Below, in pieces: positions 50,426-62,454 of a stretch of 64,000 nt of DNA (position 1 is its first letter; every line of letters starts with the position of its first letter). Origin of the DNA: Orientallactaga sibirica (taxonomy: Eukaryota; Chordata; Mammalia; Rodentia; Dipodidae). Where the stretch lies: assembly GCA_036365145.1 (NCBI GenBank), contig JAEOAD010000888.1, positions 2,645,501-2,709,500 of the forward strand, written 5' to 3'. The notes under the pieces were generated by a model. The model searched no databases and was not told where the DNA came from. It saw only the letters and a program-made list of their open reading frames with translations. The translations under genes were made by a program, and so were the position numbers.

Positions 50426-51480
50426 GCTGTTGTCAGCTGGGGTTTACAGGGTTCTGTAAATTCCAAGTGGGAGGGACTTAGATTAAGTACTAGGACAGGC
50501 TATGTGCGGAAGAAAGGGGTGGAGCTTTGGGGCAGAGGAAGCACTGTTTTACCATACTAGCAAAGACTAGCTGTCCTCATAGAGGAGGGTGGGGTCCTCA
50601 GTTACCCTCAGTAAAACCACACTGTACTGTAATCAAGCTTAGATCAGTCTGTAAAGCAAAGATGGTCGAGCCTGTAGAAAATGAAAGGACTAAAGATAGG
50701 GCAGAGGATTTATGAGTAGTTGTTTTGTTCTTCCAGCCGTGTTCTGGATCCTGTCCTACTTAAAAAGCCCCACCCAATGCAGGGCAGGTCTCTTAACTGA
50801 CCAGTCCAGGGAGAGGAAGCAAGGAGGAAATGAAGGGCAGGGCCACTCCTTACTACTGGCTCCAGGCCAGCAATGAGGAAACCAAGTGTTGGGGTTAGAG
50901 CAGCCACAAGCTTTCCCAGAACTCCCAACTCTGCTGAGAAAACGAAACCAGAGTGACAGGATGAAGAGAATGGGAGGGAACAGTTTGTTTCATGGTTCCT
51001 GGGCTGTCCCCTGAGCAGCACCACTCTCCGTGGAAGAACAACCCCAAGAAAGGTCTCTCTGCCAAACCCGTGTTTCCAGGGAGCTCCAAAGACCCAAACA
51101 GGAAGAGGCTAGGACTGGGAGAACCCCAGGGATGGAAGGAGGATAAAGCTAGGTTCTGGAGGCAGAGGTTTCAGTTCATAAATGTGAGTGTCTTTTTTTT
51201 TTTTTTTTTTAGTTTTCCAAAGTAGGGTCTCACTCTAGCTCAGGCTGACCTGGAATTCACTATGTAGTCTCAGGGTGGCCTCAAACTCATGGCAATCCTC
51301 CTACCTCTGCCTCCCGAGTGCTGGGATTAAAGGCGTGCTCCATCACGCTCGGCTTGCACCTCCAAGAATCAGTGACTTTCACAGGAAGACTGGGGAGCAC
51401 TAGGAAGCATCATGGCTGTATGGTCAGGCCAGAAACCACTGTGCAGTCCCAGAGAAAACACCGGAAGGTACCCTTAACTC
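50426..51480. other. SULT1A-B upstream region and SLX1 3' flank with one B1
   Basis: Non-coding intergenic region of about 1 kb between SULT1A and SLX1, which are in tandem on the minus strand. An inverted B1 lies at 51195-51355. Confidence 0.6.
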
Positions 51481-51486
51481 AGACTT

Positions 51487-51492
51487 TTTATT
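51487..51492 (-). terminator. Poly(A) signal of SLX1
   Basis: TTTATT on plus gives AATAAA on minus, about 80 bases after the SLX1 stop codon. Confidence 0.6.
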
Positions 51493-51569
51493 GTGCTCAA
51501 GTAAAAACTACAGCCCATGGGGACAAGGGGGAGACATGGAGTAGGGGTCAGGGCTGGGAACACTGAAGA

Positions 51570-54500
51570 TCATGTCTCCAGCATGTCTGTCCAGTGTTCC
51601 TGTAGAGATAAGAGTGGGTCAGAGGTAGCTTAGGGGATGCAGGGGATGGGCAGGCTGAGGTCAGAGCCATCCCTCACCTCTTCTGATTCCAGGTCTTCCG
51701 CTTCCTCCTCAGTGCTCCTGTGGCACAGCCAGATCAAGTCTCCCCAAAGCAATGACTTCTTACAGCTGCCAAGGGGTACAGTTGGTTGAAGATGGTGTAG
51801 AGTCAGGCATCCCCAGCCTCCTCCAGTTTAGGCCCTGGGTGCTGAGATGAGTGCTCAGCTAGTCTGAACTGGACCACAGGACATCCTCTGCCCAGGGCTA
51901 CACACCAGGCTGGGAAGAGGGCCTGGGCTCACCTAGGGCATTGACCTTCTAGAGGCAGAAGCTGCCCGGGTTCTTTCTGAAGGAACTCCTCTGCCAGGCA
52001 GATGACGTGGGCTCTTAAGGGACAGCCAGGGTGGGGGCAGGACAGGGGGCTCTCTTCATCCTGTCAGAGGTGTCAGCAAGGAAGGAGGTGAGAGAAACAG
52101 TTTACTGAGAGCCAGGCATCTCTGCTGGACCCTGTTCCACACAGTGAAGACGTGCCCTCTCCTAGGTTAGTATGCAAGGTAGCGACTGATTATGCAACAA
52201 AATATATAACAGGAGATCAGGAGAAGCAAAGAGGCCTTTAATCCCTGCATTTGGGAGGCTGAGGTAGGATTGAAGTGAGTTTGATGCTAGCCTGAGGCTA
52301 TAATAAGACCCTCCCTTGAAAAGACCAAAAAATAAAAATAAATAAAGGAGTGTGGTGTGACACACACCTTTAATCCCAGCATTGGGGAGGCAGAGGTCAC
52401 CATGAGTTCAAGGTCAGCCTGGGGTAGAGTGAGACCCTACCTCAAAAAAAAAAATTTTTTTTAAATGAAGCACAAGAATGTGCTGCCTTTTCAGGAAGGT
52501 GGCAGGTTGCCAACTGCAAAGATCTAGTGGCCAGAACTCTGGGCATGAACTGATAGACCCAGGAACAGCCATGGCACTATCATTTTAATTTTAAACGTGT
52601 CAAGACAGGCAAAGTCAGAAGTCTCGGCCCTCATGTGCCCCTGCCTGGGGTGGATCTCACCTGCAGTGTGCACGCACACAGGGTACAGCTGGCCTTGGCA
52701 TCCAGGTCCAGTTGGGGCTCACTGTCAGCCAAAGATTCAGCGTGTCGTTTCGGAGCCAAGGTCCTTGGTGGCAGCGGCCCAAAGACCATGGGTATGTGTG
52801 GTGGAGGTGGTGGATGGAGATCACGGCGGAAGTCTGGTCGTAGCCAGCGCAATGTGAGTGGGAGGCGCACCCAAGGTGTCGTGCGGAGCATGTGCGCCAG
52901 AACACGCAAGTGGAAGGCGAAGGCTGCCTCACTGCGCAGGCGCCGTTCCACATGTGCTAGGCGTCGCGAGGCATGTGGGTGCTGCCAGGCCCATTCAAAC
53001 TACAGGAGAGGACCACAAGAGGGTCTGAGTGACCTGGGTTAAGGAGACCACCCAGTACCCATTCAACCACTCCTCTTACCCGAAGGGCGGCCACAGCAGA
53101 CGGGAAGCCATGCAGGACAAGTACCATCTCCCTGGGGAGGAGAGCGAGGGTGCGGCCTGTGAGCCTTCATGCACACTGCCATAGCTCTATTCCAGACCTT
53201 ACTGAAAACAGTCTTTATGCCTGGCCCTGAGCCCTGCTCTCGAGGTGCAGCTAAGGCACCTGACACCTGCCAACACCTGGCCTCTCTTCCAGGTCTAAAT
53301 TCCTCTTGTTTCTAGGGTACATCCCAGCCCAGTCTTGCTCACAGAGGCCCCTGTCACTTGACACCAGCCTTTTTAGTTCTTATTGTTATACAATGTTTTG
53401 TGTTTTTGAGGCAGGGTCTTGCTTTGGCCCAGTTGTTGTATGTTTTTATTTATTTATTTGAGAGACAGAAAGATGCAGAGGAAGAGAGAGAGAATGGATG
53501 CACCAGGACCTCAAGCCACTGCAAACAAACTCCAGACACATGCGCCACCTTGTGCATGTGGCTAATGTGGGTCCTGGGGAATTGAAACCTTTGGCTTTGC
53601 AGGCAAACACCTTAACCCATCCCTCCAGGCCCCAGTTGTTGTATATTAAATATACAAAATAATAGATTTCACTGATATTTTTATGCTACATAATATACTT
53701 TGATCTTATTCAACCCTTAGTACAATCTTTATTTTCATTCCCCCATACTTCTGATCCCCTTCTATTGTATGGCAATTTTTCACACCGAAAGCAGTAAAGT
53801 ACTATTGCCAGCTTTATCAGAAGTGGCTGGGACAACTCAAGAGATTGGTCCTCTTGACATTCTCCCCCACCTGAGATTTCAGTATACAGTGACGCACAAG
53901 GTCCTGTGGCTTCAGGGGCAGAGACAGTATATAGAGTATAAAGATCAAGGGACAATGAGCTCCACCCAAGCAGCCATGGGGCAGTGTCCTCTGTGCTGGG
54001 CTGACTTCTTGGCAGTAGGATTGTGTTGCGGTCTCCATGCTCTCACTGTAAGTCAGCCTTTACCCTGAGGCTGAGGGAAGAGCATGAGCAATAGTAATAC
54101 AACCCAGGAGCTCCATCATCACCATGGTGGGAGGAGACTGGGTAGTGGTATGGCTGCTTTGGGGTCCTCATGCTCTGAAAGTAAGGCTAAAGGAGGAACA
54201 CCCTCGGGAGGTGACCCCAACATACAGAAGCTCTGCCAAAGCAGCTGCTTTGTGGTTTTCCTGCCCTGCAAGTAAGCCCTCGCCCTGAGGTTCAGTGTCC
54301 ATGGAGGGGTAATCTTGACCCTTGGAGCTTCTTGGTACAGCTGCAGTGATGCACGAGGTCCTTTGGCCTCAGGAGAAAATAGGGCTTCCCATTCCTGTAA
54401 CTCCTCACCCTGCTTTGTAAGTGACCCCATTAAGCTCACTAGTTCACCGAAACTGGTTTTGGTGCAATCACACTTTGGTCTGCTGTATCCTATATAGAGT

Positions 54501-55540
54501 GACTGGGTATGTGTTAGAATCTCACCTTCCTACTTTCATACCTTTTTGGTTTTTTTTTTTTTTTTTTTTGTTTTTCGAGGTAGGGTCTCACTCTGACCTA
54601 GGTTGACCTGGAATTAACTATGTAGTCTCAGGGTGGTCTCAAACTCATGGCAATCCTCCTACCTCTGCCTCGAGTGCTGGGATTAAAGGTGTGCGCCACC
54701 ACGCCCAGCTGTTGTTTTTCAAGATAGGGTCTTACTCTATCCCAGGTTAACCTATGTCACTATGTAGTCTCAGGCTGGCCTTGAACTTACACTATCTCCT
54801 ACCTCTGTCTCTTGAGTGCTGGGATTAAAGGCGTGTGCTACCACGCCTGGCTCCTGTTTTTTAAAAATGTAAATTCCCTTGGGCTGGAGAGATAGCTTAG
54901 CGGTTAAGGCACCTGCCTGCCAAGCCTAAGAACACCAGTTCCAGTCTCCAGGTCCCATGTTTAGCCAGATGCAAAGTGACACAAGGGTGCAATGCCGCAC
55001 TTGCCCACAAGGGGGTACACATGTCTGGAATTCACAGCGGCTGGTGTGCCCATTCGCTCTTTCTGCTTCTCCTTCTCAGTCTCTCAAAAAAATGTAAAGT
55101 CCCCATATGAGAGAAAACATGCAATATTTCTCTAAATCTTACTGATTTCACATAACACAATGATATGTGGTTCTATCCATTTTCCTGCAAGTGACATAAT
55201 TCTGTTCTTTAAAAAAATTTAATATATAATTAATTAATTAATTAATTAATTAATTTATTTATTTATCTATCTGAGAGAAAGACCTCTAGCACCGCCGGCT
55301 ATCACAAGAGCTGGCTTCCTCCCCAAGCCTTCCTCCGGGACACTCACCCGCGCCCTCTTACCAGGGTCCTCTCCCACTGGTCCTCCAGGCTCCTCCTTTC
55401 TTGCGACCGCCATTGTGCTGCTGGACCCGCCGAGCTGGATTGACCGTGAACCCTACATAAACGCGGCCGCGATGTCGAGGGTTGAGGCAGTAGAGCAAGT
55501 AAACACCGAAGAAGCGCCCTGGCCGCGATGCGTGTCCCAT
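51570..55540 (-). CDS. SLX1: SLX1 structure-specific endonuclease subunit (6 exons, intact)
   Basis: GIY-YIG nuclease that works with SLX4 to cut branched DNA such as Holliday junctions in the nucleus. Exons are 55540-55362, 53131-53080, 52999-52661, 52060-51933, 51765-51678 and 51599-51570 (179, 52, 339, 128, 88 and 30 bases), giving 271 residues plus TGA with GT/AG junctions. The nuclease domain has FFGVYLLYC and [18 protein letters not shown] at about 10-43 and the FEWAWQ segment with its catalytic Glu. The C-terminal zinc-binding RING-like domain is visible as [29 protein letters not shown] and a final CPSC pair. It ends EHWTDMLET. Mouse and human proteins are about 270-275 residues. It diverges from BOLA2-B at a shared GC-rich promoter. 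Intron 1 (2.2 kb) is repeat-filled. Confidence 0.95.
52225..52455 (+). repeat. Two truncated B1 SINEs in SLX1 intron 3
   Basis: Degraded B1 at about 52230-52330 and B1 at 52345-52450 ending CCTACCTCAAAAAAAAAA. Confidence 0.75.
53430..53630 (-). repeat. B2-like SINE in SLX1 intron 1
   Basis: Inverted copy with ATTTATTTGAGAGACAG at the tail side and degraded head. CCAGTTGTTGTAT occurs on both sides (53430 and 53632), a likely target duplication. Confidence 0.85.
53640..54540. repeat. Unclassified internally repetitive segment in SLX1 intron 1
   Basis: Related blocks recur. GACGCACAAGGTCCTGTGGC at 53891 resembles GATGCACGAGGTCCTTTGGC at 54348. CTGYAAGTMAGCC-like words followed by ACCCTGAGG recur near 54045 and 54265, with looser copies near 54180 and 54415. 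It could be a degraded LTR or L1 5' monomer array. No conserved frame. Confidence 0.5.
54546..54855 (-). repeat. Two B1 SINEs
   Basis: Inverted copies at about 54546-54708 and 54710-54852. Confidence 0.9.
54877..55090 (+). repeat. Long B2-like SINE with CTCF-like motif in SLX1 intron 1
   Basis: GGGCTGGAGAGATAGCTTAG head. CCCACAAGGGGGTAC at 55004-55018 keeps the CTCF core except at its 3' end. It lies about 350 bases from SLX1 exon 1 and 800 from BOLA2-B. Confidence 0.85.
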
Positions 55541-55899
55541 CGGGACTTTGTGGCTCAGGGGCGAGGCTCGGGATGATTTCTGCGACCTCGGACTCGGGAA
55601 GGAGCTGAGTGGTCTCAGACACTCGTGAAAAGCGCTGGGTTCCGGCAGCGCGGACTCGGGAACCCTCTCCGCGCTGGAGACTGGCTCAACCCGGCACAGA
55701 ACCGCGCCGCTCAACCGAGCTCCGGCCATTCTGATTGGCTGCCGCTGGCACGGAACGCTTTGAGTGCTGCAACTCCCGCTTTGCATGAGGGCGGAAGTAG
55801 ACGCCGCGGAGGAAGCGGTTCCAGTAAGGGCGGAAGGCATTGCGGCAGGATCCGCCGAAAGGCTGTCCACGCTGGGCTGTGGCCCCGCCGGTGGCGGCG
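55541..55899. promoter_or_regulatory. Bidirectional GC-rich promoter of SLX1 and BOLA2 copy B
   Basis: 359 bases separate the two start codons. It has an inverted CCAAT box (55734-55738) and two GGGCGGAAG-type ETS-like sites (GGAAGT at 55793-55798, GGAAGG near 55832). Compared with copy A it lacks 35 bases containing one ETS-like unit. No TATA box. CpG density is high. Confidence 0.75.
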
Positions 55900-56485
55900 A
55901 TGGAAGTCAGCAGCGACGGCCTCCGCGAGAAGCTGCAACGGGGCCTGGAGGCGGAGCATGTGGTGAGTTAGCGGCCGCGGGACGCCGGCAGGAGGGCTGC
56001 TGGAGGCGGGTCCCCGCATGCTCCTGTTCTTGTGCCGGGTAGGAGGTGGAGGACACGACCCTCAACCGTTGCGCGACCAGCTTCCGAGTCCTGGTGGTGT
56101 CGGCTAAGTTCGAGGGAAAGCCACTGCTTCAAAGACACCGGTGAGTCCCCGGGACACCCCTCCCCTCGCCCCGCGCGGCCCCGCTGGAGGCCACAAGCCG
56201 GGTGCCCACCCGGTCCGCTACTACTAGCTGGCTCCCTCCACAGGGCCCTTCGTGGCCCTTTATCGAGCTTCTCTCTCTGAACGCCCTCTCTTCCAATGCT
56301 CACATGGAAGCTGCGAGCTCGGGGCCACCTCCCTGGTCCCGCTAGCTTCGGAGACTGCCACCCGAGCCTAGGCCTATTTCCCCAGGATGGTGAATGAGTG
56401 CTTAGCGGAAGAGCTCCCGCACATCCATGCCTTTGAGCAGAAAACCCTGACACCAGAGCAGTGGACCCGAGAGCGGCGGAAATGA
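55900..56485 (+). CDS. BOLA2: BolA-like protein 2, copy B (3 exons, intact)
   Basis: Same gene as copy A. Exons are 55900-55962, 56043-56140 and 56386-56485, encoding an identical 86-residue protein with Cys31 and the HIHAF motif, the residues BOLA2 uses with GLRX3 for [2Fe-2S] handling. The coding sequences are identical by eye. Intron 2 is 4 bases longer than in copy A through an extra CTCT. This copy keeps its divergent partner SLX1, so it is the ancestral-position gene. Two expressed copies would raise dosage, which is inferred. Confidence 0.95.
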
Positions 56486-56505
56486 GGATCCAGGCCTGCG
56501 CAGTC

Positions 56506-56511
56506 ATTAAA
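56506..56511 (+). terminator. Poly(A) signal of BOLA2 copy B
   Basis: ATTAAA 21 bases after the stop codon, as in copy A. Confidence 0.65.
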
Positions 56512-56769
56512 TTATAAATCAGAGCCGGCTCGTGTCAGCGTGTTCTGTGTTGGGGCGCTGAGGCAGAGTCAGGGACTTGTACCATGGAGGAATTCCTGTC
56601 CTTTCCTAGGTATGTAGGTCCTAACTTGTATAACGATACTCTGTCCTTAATTTCTTTGTGATGCTGCCCCATAGACCTTCTCTGTAACCTGTGGGGTTTG
56701 TTCTGCCACGACCCTAATAGCCCTCAGATAATTGGGCATCCCTGCTTAGCCAATCTGCAGTCCGCCCTA

Positions 56770-56915
56770 CCTCCTAATCCCAGGTGGCACCTCATTCTAG
56801 TCCAGGCTAACTGAAACTCACTCTGTAGCCCTACTGTGGTCTCAAAATCACAGCAATCCTCATGCCCCTCCCTCCCATGTGCTGGGATTATAGGCATGCA
56901 CCACCACCCTGGCTC
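56770..56915 (-). repeat. Old B1-like SINE
   Basis: Degraded inverted copy (GTGCTGGGATTATAGGCATG) inserted in the BOLA2-B 3' flank but not in that of copy A. Confidence 0.65.
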
Positions 56916-57690
56916 AGTCTTTAAGATGCAGAAATGAGAAAGGCCTAAGCGGCAGGGGACACTTCCCCATCATCACAGGGGTAACACGTAGGCAAGCTGT
57001 AGAATTCCTGGCAGGTTCTCCAGTTTTTACAGAACTTTGGAGAAAGTGATGACCAAGCCATGCTCCTTCACACTTGGAATACTGAAGAAATCCCAGCGGA
57101 TTTCCCATTGCCAACTAAATTTAGAGCCTCCCCTGCTAGGTGTGGTACAAAAGCCACTGAGAGTTGTATTTACTTGGGTAGTTATTAGTACTTCTCAGAG
57201 GTATGCTAAACATCGAACCTCTTTCCGTGATTGGTTTGTCTGGACTGTGTGCTCTGATTTTTGGATTCAGTAGGTTTGTATTTCTTGGGTGTCAGTGTTC
57301 CACGGAGGGAGACCTAGGTCGTGGTATAGGTAGGGTCTTAGTTAAGGTTTGGTGATTAGAGGGTGGTGACCTTAGCGACCTTGTATGGGCTATGACATTC
57401 TGGTTCTCCCTCAGATTCTGGTGCAATAGCCCTTCAGCACTGTCCCCATGTGGTGGATTTTCACCACACTTTTGGACTTTTGAATCTGAGTCATTCCTGT
57501 TTAGGGAGTTGCTCATCACCAGCCCTGACAGTGACTGTGTCAAACAGTGACAATGAGCTGGACGGATAGAACCTCTGCCCACTCAGGAGGATGAGGAGGA
57601 GGTGGTTGTGTGAACAAGGGGAATGGGATGGGGCTGCCAGAGCAGATTCTGAAGTTGGGGTCTCTGCACACCAGAGTTGTGCCCATACTC
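56916..57690. other. Non-coding flank
   Basis: The first 150 bases are paralogous to 43427-43600. No gene recognised. CORO1A, the usual next gene in mammals, is not visible up to the window end. Confidence 0.5.
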
Positions 57691-57704
57691 ACTTTTCCTG
57701 TTTT

Positions 57705-57955
57705 TTTTTTTTTTTTTTCAAGGGATCCTCCTACCTCTGCTTCCCAAGTGCTGGCATTAAAGCCTGGCTTTTTGTTGTTGTTGTTAATTCATTTATTTGC
57801 AAGCATTGAGCGAGGAGAGATTGGGCACACCAGAGCCTCCAGCCCTGAAAATGAACTCCACTTTGTGCATCTGTCTTTATGTGGGTACTGGGGAATTGAA
57901 CCTGGGTCATTAGGCTTCACAGACAAGTGTCTTAACCGACAAGCCATCTCTAGCC
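57705..57955 (-). repeat. B1 fragment and B2-like SINE
   Basis: B1 remnant at 57720-57772 and inverted B2-like at 57785-57955. Confidence 0.7.
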
Positions 57956-58925
57956 CTTCTTTCTGTCGCCGAAATATTAAAAACAAAAACAAAAACTCCT
58001 GTATTTCCACTTAAATACCTTCCCCAGCCTCTACAAATTAACATTCTTTGTTTGGCCCTTTGAAACTGTTGAATGTTTATTCTCAAACAAACATTCAAAA
58101 ATTCATTCACATGACCACTTTTGTTTTTGCTGTGTGCCTGTTCTGTTATATATCTTTGTACCTACACAGAGTATGCATACACACACGCATGCACACATAC
58201 ACATACGTGTGTATATGTGTAGGGGTGTGTGTACATACATATAATATAAAATCTTAAATGGCTCTGTGCACTGACAAAAGTAGAAAACCACCAGTTATCA
58301 TAGATATAAAAAGTAGAAACAATAAAATGGAAAGAAAAGACTGGACTTTGTTGACTGCTGTGAGTTTGTGATCTAGTTTCATTAAAGACAGATACTAACA
58401 ATGGAGGCGTTAAAAGCACTAAGACTCGTCTTTGTTGTTGGCCTCTTGTACTTCAGAAAATGTTCCTCTTTAGGGCCTAATTCAGGTGCTAGCTCCTGAA
58501 AGCCTTTTCCATTTGTGATACTGGAAGTGCCCTTACTCTCTTCTTCCTTTCTTTCATTATAGTAATTTGTAGCATTGTATAGTTGTCTCACACAGGGAGT
58601 AAGCACCCCTCATTTTTTCATGAGGATACTTATTTTTGTATATGCTATCAGGATTTGACAAAAGGCATTACCAAAACTTGGTGCTATATATTATGAGGAT
58701 AAAAGGGACAAAAATCAAAAGAGTATATGCCTGTGATATGTATGCCTCAGTTCTACCTGCTTTACCTGAGAAACAAAATGGTGATAATTAGGATTGGAAG
58801 ATAATGATCTCTGGATTCAATCCCCAAAATTGCAACAACAACAAAAAAGGAACAGAAAAGAAAAAAGAAAAAATGGACTTGTTAATAAGTTGTACTGATG
58901 GTGTATAGATAGCAATTAAAAAAGA
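57956..58925. other. AT-rich non-coding stretch with a TG/CA microsatellite
   Basis: An imperfect (AC)n/(TG)n run lies at 58178-58240. No gene or repeat family recognised. Confidence 0.45.
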
Positions 58926-58927
58926 GC

Positions 58928-59126
58928 TGGTTGCTGGGTGTGGTGATGCACACCTTTAATAAAGCCAGCACTTGGGTGACAAAGGTAGAAGGACTACATA
59001 GTGAATCCCAGCTCAGCCTGGGCTAGAGCAAGACCCTACCTTGAAAAACCAAAGCAATAAAAAAAAGGTGGGGGAGGGGGAGTGAAGCTGGGAGTTTAGG
59101 AAATACTATTTAGAGTCAGGTCACTG

Positions 59127-59186
<60 letters not shown>

Positions 59187-59190
59187 GCCT
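58928..59190. repeat. B1 SINE (+) and (TTTC)n microsatellite
   Basis: B1 at 58928-59065. A (TTTC)n run of about 56 bases lies at 59130-59186. Confidence 0.85.
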
Positions 59191-59310
59191 CTGTAGCTTT
59201 GAGAAGTAAAAGAAGGGAAGAAGAAGATGAAAAGAACAATGCCAAGGCTCTGAGCACCTTGTGCCATAAGATCCGAAACTACAACCATGATTTTGAGTCT
59301 CTATTGGTTA
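59191..59310 (+). other. Orphan exon-like segment
   Basis: A long pyrimidine run ends in CTCTGTAG, like a splice acceptor. It is followed by about 115 bases open in one frame with protein-like content (REEEDEKNNAKALSTLCHKI). There is no recognisable family or donor. It may be an old retrocopy fragment. Confidence 0.25.
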
Positions 59311-59699
59311 GCTTTCTCATTGTTGTGACACCGTATCTGACAAAATCACTTAAAGGGAATTAAGTTCTTTCAGCTTAGATTCCACCATGGAGGAGAAGGT
59401 ATGTCAGCAGGTCATGAAACAGCTAGTCACAGTGCACCCACAGTCAGGAAGCAGAGTAAGTGAATGCTGGTGCTCAGCTGCTTTCTCCTGTCTGTCCAGT
59501 CCAAGAGTCCAGCCCACAGTGAAGGTGAATTGTCCCACTTCAATTAACATTATCTACACAATCCTTGAGGGTTATCTAGGCCTACTTCGAGACTCATTTC
59601 CCAGGAGAGTCTAGGTCCTATTCTGTTGACAGTATAAACCATCATAGAGCCCTAAATCACAAACTACAAGCAGTGAGTGCTAGAGTCCTAATTTTTTTG

Positions 59700-60150
59700 T
59701 TTTTATTTTTGGAGGTAGGGTCTTACTCTAGCCCAGGCTGTCCTGGAATTCACTATGTAGTCTCAGGGTGACTTTGAATTCACTGCAATCCTCCTACTTC
59801 CTGAGTGCTGGGATTAAAGGCGTGTGCCTACCTTGCCTGGTGATTTTTTTTTTTTTTTTTTTTTGAGGTAGGGTCTCACTCTAGGCCAGGCTGACCTGGA
59901 ATTCACTCTGTATTCTCAGGGTGGCCTTGAACTCATGGCAATCCTCTTACCTCTGCCTCCCCAGTGCTGGGATTAAAGGCATGCACCACCATGCCCGGCT
60001 CATGGTGAATTTTTTTTGAGGTAGGGTTTTGTTCTAGCCCAGACTGACCTGGAATTCACTATGTAGTCTCAGGCTGGCCTCAAACTAAACAGCAATCCTC
60101 CTTCTTCAGCCTCATGAGTACTGTTATTTAAGGTGTATGTATGGCTTCCA
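59700..60150 (-). repeat. Three inverted B1 SINEs
   Basis: Copies at about 59700-59842, 59846-60000 and 60010-60145. Confidence 0.85.
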
Positions 60151-60204
60151 TTTTTGAAGTATAGAAATAATGACCTCGTGACTAAGTCTCAAAAGAGTAT
60201 TAGT

Positions 60205-60337
60205 TGCTGGGCGTGGTGGCGCACGCCTTTAATCCCAGGCAGAGGTAGGAGGATTGCCAAGAGTTCAAGGCCACTCTGAGACTACATAGTTAATTCTAGG
60301 TCAGCCTGGACCAGAATGAGACCCTACCTCGAAAAAC

Positions 60338-60411
<74 letters not shown>

Positions 60412-60592
60412 TGCTGGGTGTGATGGTACACACCTGCTGATGAAGATGAATGAGGAGAAGAAAAAAACACCTCTTGCCTACAAAATCTAAGGACCGAGGT
60501 TCAGTTCCCTAGTACCCACATAAAGTCAGTTGCACAAGGTGGCGCAAGCATCTGAACTTTGTTTGCAGGGGTTAGAGGCCCTGGCATGCCTA

Positions 60593-60632
<40 letters not shown>

Positions 60633-60810
60633 CTTTTTCTTTTCTTTCTTTCTTTTTTTTTTTTTTTTTTGAGGTAGGATCTCACTCTGGCATGGGCTGA
60701 CCTGGAATTCACTGTGTAGTCTCAGGGTGGCGTCAAACTCACCACAGTTCTCCTACCTCTGCTTCCCAAGTGCTGGGATTAAAGGCGTGCGCCACCACAC
60801 CTGGCCCTCT
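60205..60810. repeat. B1 (+) with A-run and (AT)n, B2-like (+), B1 (-)
   Basis: B1 at 60205-60338, then about 30 A and (AT)n to 60408. A B2-like SINE 3' part at 60470-60600 ends in (CT)n. B1 (-) at 60655-60806. Confidence 0.85.
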
Positions 60811-61024
60811 TGCTCTCTTTTATTTATTTTTCTCTCTCTTTTAAAATATTTTAAAATAAAGATAGGCCCATCAGAATAACAGCTGATTTTTAAGTGGAAA
60901 TGCTGAAAGCCAGAAAAGCTTAGAATGATGTATTTCACCACAGCTATCAACCCAGCCTATTATACCCAGTAAAACTATCTGTTATAATTGAAGGAGAAAG
61001 AAAAACTTCCCATGATAAAAAGCA

Positions 61025-61330
61025 GGCTAGGCCGGGTGTGGTGGAGTCAGAGTTAGGAGGATTGCCATGAGTTTGAGGCCCCCAAAAAGTAAAACCTCTG
61101 ACAATACATAGTGAATTCTAAGTCAGCCTGGGCTAGAGTGAGACCCTACCTGAAAATATCAACAAAAAAACGGGCTAGCTGAGCATGGTGGCACACACCT
61201 TTAATCCCAGCACTCCAGAGGCAAAGGTAGAAAGATCATTGTGAGTTCAAGGCCACCCTGAGACTACATAGTGAATTCCAGGTCAGCCTGGGCTAGAGTG
61301 AGACACTTGAAAAAACAAAACAAAACAACA
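61025..61330 (+). repeat. Two B1 SINEs
   Basis: Rearranged B1 at 61030-61165 and B1 at 61178-61322. Confidence 0.8.
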
Positions 61331-61379
61331 CTGAAGGGGTATTGTGTAGCTTCATTTTTAAGTAGCTAGTTGGAACCCT

Positions 61380-61870
61380 GTGCCTGTGTCTGCTTCAGCA
61401 GAATCAGAATTTGAATTTAATTCAACTTGCCCCATCATCTCTCTTACCCTCTACTCAGGTGACCTTTTTCTATGCCTCCCTCTCATCCTCACCCAAGTCT
61501 GAGGGTAAAGCCCATCACGGTAAGATGATAAGTAGATGCTTACCAGGCGGACATAGCCTCTTTTTTGGCTGTTTATCTCTCCTTAACCTCCTGGTCCCTG
61601 TTCTGGCATCCCTGCCCCCAGTTGTCTCAGCCCCACTGGGCTGGGGTGATTGGGGAAGGGGACCTCTATTCCCACAGGGGCTCCCTACCCCTCCCGCCTG
61701 CCACATGGCAGGAGCTCTCTGTACTTTCCTTCTCTTAATCTAATAAAGTCTCTCTAAATCTTACCCTCTGGTCTGTGGATTTTTAATTCTTTAAAGTCAT
61801 AAGACAAGGATCTGGGGATACTCTAAATTTATTAGTGTGCTGGCATATATTGGCGTATTGGCAAAGAACC
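61380..61870 (+). mobile_element. Probable ERV LTR
   Basis: Near its end the block has CTTAATCTAATAAAGTCTCTC followed by a T-rich, GTCTGTGG-containing stretch, typical LTR R-U5 order. Upstream is C-rich with no conserved frame. Borders and family are uncertain. Confidence 0.45.
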
Positions 61871-61944
61871 CCAAGACTCGCATTACACACTTTTCAGTAA
61901 CAACTCCATTTAATGCTCTCCATTCCCCAATCAAAACACAGATG

Positions 61945-62360
61945 GAGCCAGGTGTGGTGGTACACACCTTTAATCCCAGTACTCTGGAGGCAGAGGTAAG
62001 AGAATCACCCTGAGTTCAAGGCCACCCGAGACTACATAGTGAATTCTAGGCCAGCCTGGGCTAGAGCAAGATCCTACCTCGAAAAAACCAAAAACAAAAT
62101 AAAACAAAAACCCCAAACAGTATCAGATAGGATTAGAAAACGGGATCTGGATCAGGTTCAGTTAGTAGAGCACTTCCTAAAAAATAGGATTTTTTGTTTG
62201 TTTGTTTTCATTTTTTGGTTTTTCAAGATAGGGTCTCACTCTAACCCAGGCTGACCTGGAATTCGCTATGTAATCTCAGGGTGGCCTCGAACTCATGGCG
62301 ATCCTCCTACCTTTACCTCCCGAATGCTGGGACTAAAGGCGTGCACCACCACGCTGGCAA
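61945..62360. repeat. B1 (+) and B1 (-)
   Basis: Plus copy at about 61947-62100 and inverted copy at 62210-62358. Confidence 0.85.
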
Positions 62361-62454
62361 AAATAGGATTTTTGTTGGTTGTTGTTGTAATCTAGAAACC
62401 TCATAATAAAGGACATACTACCTTAGAGTGAAAGGGTTTGGAAAAGTTGTACCA

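Noticed and set aside
55968..56507. 179-codon minus-strand open frame over BOLA2 copy B
   Set aside because: It is antisense to BOLA2 exons and introns and exists only because of GC content. The same shadow appears at copy A, broken by a small indel.
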